From DASZMJ01 sp035551935 (GTDB lineage Bacteria > Planctomycetota > Planctomycetia > Isosphaerales > Isosphaeraceae): a stretch of 17,541 bases of DNA. How positions within the stretch are numbered: position 1 is the first letter of the stretch; the number at the start of each line of letters is the position of its first letter. The DNA lies in NCBI GenBank assembly GCA_035551935.1, contig DASZMJ010000440.1:1-17541 (forward strand), written 5' to 3'. Shown in pieces: positions 15,261-17,541 of the stretch. Below the pieces are notes generated by a model that worked only from the letters and a program-made list of their open reading frames with translations, was not told where the DNA came from and did no database searches. A program made the translations under genes and the position numbers.

Positions 15261-16649
15261 TTACGCTGCCGGTAGCAAGCGTTTGCGCGCCTGACGGCGC
15301 GGTTCCATCAAGAACTTCTGAGGCTTGGGTCGACGCTTGTTGGCCCGCGGTTCGACACGACCGAAGCGGTCGCCGACCCGATGGCGGGAGATCGCCTCGA
15401 GCAGGTCTTTGAGCAACCGCCCCCTGTCCCCGGGCGCGGCTTGACGCAACGCCTCGTGGAACGCCGTCATGGTCTGCAACGCCCCCTTGAAACTCGACTG
15501 CCGCAGCGGTCGCCGGTGCGCCACCGCCGCCGCCGCCATCACCCCTCGGATCAGATTGTATGCGAGCAAATGTGTCCAAATCTCTTTGTGCACCATCGCC
15601 GGCGTCTTGCACCGCAACACGTCCATCTGGAGCACGACCTTGATCGATCGCAGATCGAGTTCGATGTTCCATCGTTCAAGAAAGAGATCCGCGACCCCCC
15701 CTTTCGGATATCGCTCGCTGTCGAGCAGCGTCGTCACCGGCACCAACTCGTCGACCCGAAACCCCGGTTGCTTCACCGTGATCCGCAGCCCGCGGGCCCT
15801 CAGTTCCGCTGGCATCGGCGCATAGGTTTCTTCGTCCATCCATTCCGGCCGCTCCGGCTTGGTCCAGACCACGATGTGGTCTCCGATGCCGAGCTGCTCT
15901 CCCCGGCGGAAGTCGAACTTGCGCCGCTGGTGCATACGGAATAAGGCATCAACATCACGTTGTACCAGGCCCGCGATGCCGAAATAGGAGCCGAAATAAC
16001 GGTCCCCCAGCACAATCTCTCCGGCGTTCAGGCCGCCCCAGAGGGTGCGGAACAGGGCCGTCTCGCCCGTCTCCTTGCCCTGATAGGGGCCCACCGCCAA
16101 GTCGCGCACGACCCCGGTGGCCGGCGAGATCAACGCGACCATGCGCACCAGCGGGAACCCCAGGCCGATCCCTTGGGCACTCGACTGCGGATAGACCGCC
16201 TGGTTCGCGGCGGTGTCGGGCATCGAGGCGGTGGTGCCGTCGACCAGCACGACGGGGTGCCCCTTCCAGGGCCAGTCGGCGGCGGCCCCCTCGTCGATCG
16301 CCTGCGCGGTCCGACGGACCAGGCGCGTGACCACTCCCAGCGGCAGGCGTTGCCGCGCGTCGCAGTAGGTGCCGGTCTCCGGCGCACACGGCGTGCGACC
16401 ATTGATCGACAGCCAAGCGATCAGCCGCGCGACGGCGCCGCGGCACGAGTGGTCGGGGTCGAGCACCTGGGAGAGGGACACGCAAAGGGTAATCAACGGC
16501 GTGTAGATACACTTGTGGAATCTGACCCCTTCCTCGGCCAGTGCGGACGTGACCATGTCGGCGTCGAGGAGGCCGTGAAACGGGAGGACGTCGGACGCGC
16601 GGAGGGAATTGACCTTCTCCGAGATCCGTTTCCGTGTAGCCTGGGACAT
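15261..16649 (-). CDS. IS4-family DDE transposase
   Basis: 462 aa from ATG 16649, with AAGGAGG 7 nt upstream. It cuts and joins the ends of its own element. The RNase H-like catalytic triad is D137 (VVLVDGTT), D216 (IVLGDRYF) and E330 (ERWNIELDLRSIK). The last agrees with the IS4 signature Y-(2)-R-(3)-E-(6)-K, giving F323, R326, E330 and K337; the first position is Phe instead of Tyr. The conserved HLLAYNLIRG follows at 360-369, and the C-terminus is very basic (about 430-462), probably for DNA binding. The length is normal for the family and there is no frameshift. Translation should be limited by the hairpin at 16651-16717. Confidence 0.95.
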   Translation of the reverse strand: MSQATRKRISEKVNSLRASDVLPFHGLLDADMVTSALAEEGVRFHKCIYTPLITLCVSLSQVLDPDHSCRGAVARLIAWLSINGRTPCAPETGTYCDARQRLPLGVVTRLVRRTAQAIDEGAAADWPWKGHPVVLVDGTTASMPDTAANQAVYPQSSAQGIGLGFPLVRMVALISPATGVVRDLAVGPYQGKETGETALFRTLWGGLNAGEIVLGDRYFGSYFGIAGLVQRDVDALFRMHQRRKFDFRRGEQLGIGDHIVVWTKPERPEWMDEETYAPMPAELRARGLRITVKQPGFRVDELVPVTTLLDSERYPKGGVADLFLERWNIELDLRSIKVVLQMDVLRCKTPAMVHKEIWTHLLAYNLIRGVMAAAAVAHRRPLRQSSFKGALQTMTAFHEALRQAAPGDRGRLLKDLLEAISRHRVGDRFGRVEPRANKRRPKPQKFLMEPRRQARKRLLPAA

Positions 16650-16650
16650 C

Positions 16651-16717
16651 GTCGGCCTCCTTGCCGGGACAGGACCGGGATCGTGTTCTCACCCGGACTT
16701 GTCCCAAGGAGGCCGAC
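16651..16717 (-). promoter_or_regulatory. Hairpin sequestering the transposase ribosome binding site
   Basis: GTCGGCCTCCTTG (16651-16663) plus GGACA (16667-16671) pairs with 16700-16717, leaving a 3-nt bulge, and an inner CCGGG/CCCGG stem lies within the loop. In a minus-strand transcript entering from outside the IS, the AAGGAGG of the transposase lies in the 3' arm and is paired one base away from the ATG. IS10 and IS50 use the same arrangement to stop read-through transcripts from making transposase; applying that here is inference. A transcript starting inside the loop would free the site. Confidence 0.7.
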
Positions 16718-16768
16718 ATTTGTCTATCCCGTTTCAGAAATTCGACTTGCAATTTCCGAGTGCCATTC

Positions 16769-16779
16769 ACGTCAGGTTA
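16769..16779. repeat. Target site duplication, right copy (11 bp)
   Basis: ACGTCAGGTTA directly follows the right terminal repeat of the IS and repeats 15230-15240 exactly. It is the duplicate of host sequence created at insertion. Confidence 0.95.
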
Positions 16780-17483
16780 TTAATCCGCGCTCGGTGGAGG
16801 GACGATCCGGGCTTCCTGGATGATCAAGCCCTCAGGGACTGGGACTTTCTCGCTATCAAGGACGATCGCATCCTCCTCAACCGCATCGCCTCGTGGCGTC
16901 TCCTAAACCAGGCAGCCGACGCCCTCGGCATCCTGAACGAAGAGTTCTTTGACTCGTGTCCATCGGGCGGGCTCCCGTGTTGCAACGAGGACACGACCGA
17001 AGGTCGGCTGGTGCTCGAGGTCGCCTCCTTGGTTACCCATTGGGGCGGCAATCCGTACGACAATCATGAGTTGCGGACGGCCGCCGACAACATCCGGGGG
17101 GGCAGGCGATCGACTGGACCAAGTTGGTGGATTGGTCGAGGGTCCCCTCCATCCGCGCCGACCTCGACAAGCTCCCCCACCCGAAGAAGGATGGTCCCGA
17201 TCGTTCCGGGCCGGAGGCCTCCCGCCCGTCTTCGCAGATGCTCCCGCTGCCACAATTCCCCAAGATGGGCGGCTTGCGGTGGGAAGAGGTGACCATCGCT
17301 TTCGTTTCGAACGATTCCCTCCGCATCTCTGCACGCGGGAAGAGCCAAGTCTTCATGTTTTCGGACATAGGCTTCAGGGACGGGCGGAAGGGCGATCGAC
17401 CGGACAAGCAGTGGGAACTGCTTCAATGGATGGCCAATGTGAGGTGGACCCCTGAGACTGGACAACTCGGGATGTTATACTGA
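16780..17483 (+). pseudogene. 3' part of the IS-interrupted gene, also frameshifted
   Basis: Starting at TTA 16780 the frame continues the 15166 fragment: LIRARWRDDPGFLDDQALRD through YDNHELRTAADNIRGG. At a run of seven Gs (17096-17102) coding sense moves to another frame, QAIDWTKLVDWSRVPSIRA through FMFSDIGFRD and QWELLQWM, ending at TGA 17481-17483. One added G restores a single reading frame; without it the first frame ends in low-complexity Arg/Pro/Ser sequence at 17292. The repaired protein would be about 259 aa, soluble, with a helical N-terminal half and a beta-rich C-terminal 60 residues (LRWEEVTIAFVSNDS...). I do not recognise the family. The frameshift could be natural decay or a homopolymer sequencing error. 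Confidence 0.7.
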
Positions 17484-17515
17484 TCGAAGGTCGCTGATCC
17501 ATCCCGAGGTGCATC

Positions 17516-17541
17516 ATGACCGTCAAGCGCAAGCGGCATCC
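17516..17541 (+). CDS. 5' end of a further gene (partial), possibly IS3-type OrfA
   Basis: ATG 17516 has GAGGT 5 nt upstream (17505-17509) and opens MTVKRKRH before the window ends. The basic start K-R-K-R-H is the usual beginning of IS3-family OrfA proteins (KRKRHTPEQ...), but eight residues cannot establish this. It starts 33 bp after the stop of the broken gene. Confidence 0.4.

Larger units (their letters stand above)
15241..16768 (-). mobile_element. Complete IS4-family insertion sequence, 1528 bp
   Basis: The element begins GAATGGCACTCGGA (15241-15254) and ends with the exact reverse complement (16755-16768), giving 14-bp perfect terminal inverted repeats. It is flanked by an 11-bp direct duplication and carries one transposase gene filling nearly all of it: the stop is 20 bp from the left end and the start about 119 bp from the right end. 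The right 119 bp hold a long hairpin over the ribosome binding site. All parts look intact, so it may be recently active. It has inserted after codon 25 of an unknown gene. Confidence 0.95.

Noticed and set aside
1..17541. CRISPR arrays, tRNA or rRNA genes, toxin-antitoxin or defence systems
   Set aside because: No regularly spaced repeats, cloverleaf sequence or recognisable defence proteins were found. The CAGCACTC cluster has irregular spacing and no spacers.

Overview
The window is high-GC bacterial DNA with very GC-rich third codon positions, long antisense shadow ORFs, and gene families typical of Planctomycetota: a DUF1570 protein, short proteins beginning with an 'ISVRALM-LVAVIA' type membrane anchor, PIG-L proteins with long C-terminal extensions, and extended intergenic hairpin repeats. 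I infer a planctomycete, probably of the Isosphaeraceae. No rRNA, tRNA or CRISPR array is visible.

Left and centre (1-12.4 kb). After the tail of a plus-strand gene (3-122), eight minus-strand genes lie head to tail. In transcription order they are: a single-span unknown protein (12333-11077), a secreted BNR/Asp-box sialidase-like protein (10941-9763), a 104-aa membrane-anchored protein (9735-9421), an MFS transporter (9366-8092), a myo-inositol oxygenase (7927-7070), a secreted multidomain PIG-L deacetylase (6964-4292), and a 1356-aa adenylate cyclase (4295-225) that overlaps the PIG-L stop by 4 bp. The cyclase has the architecture of mammalian soluble adenylyl cyclase: two class III cyclase domains, an NTPase module and a helical-repeat tail. 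Sialidase, transporter, inositol oxygenase and deacetylase suggest handling of an inositol- or amino-sugar-containing glycan, but this is inference. Three of the gaps hold repeats: a 57-bp-stem near-perfect palindrome (8002-8119), a 23/24-nt composite inverted repeat (6998-7060) and a short ACAAAGG tandem (11022-11043). The 3' end of the cyclase gene runs into a CAGCACTC repeat cluster (140-244).

Centre right (12.4-14.6 kb). A DUF1570 putative zinc peptidase (13928-12393) is divergent from a small membrane-anchored protein (14059-14580), with a 130-bp shared upstream region.

Right (14.6-17.5 kb). This is an accessory, decaying region. Frame-switching coding-like debris (14628-15110), including a short string like the end of an IS3-type transposase, is followed by an unknown gene broken twice. 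One break is an apparently intact 1528-bp IS4-family element (15241-16768) with 14-bp terminal inverted repeats and an 11-bp target duplication. The other is a frameshift at a run of seven Gs (17096-17102). The IS transposase start has a strong ribosome binding site inside a long hairpin, which fits protection against read-through transcription. The window ends at the first codons of another gene (17516).

A pattern across several genes is the presence of short islands of AT-ending codons inside otherwise GC3-saturated genes, often over the most conserved motifs.
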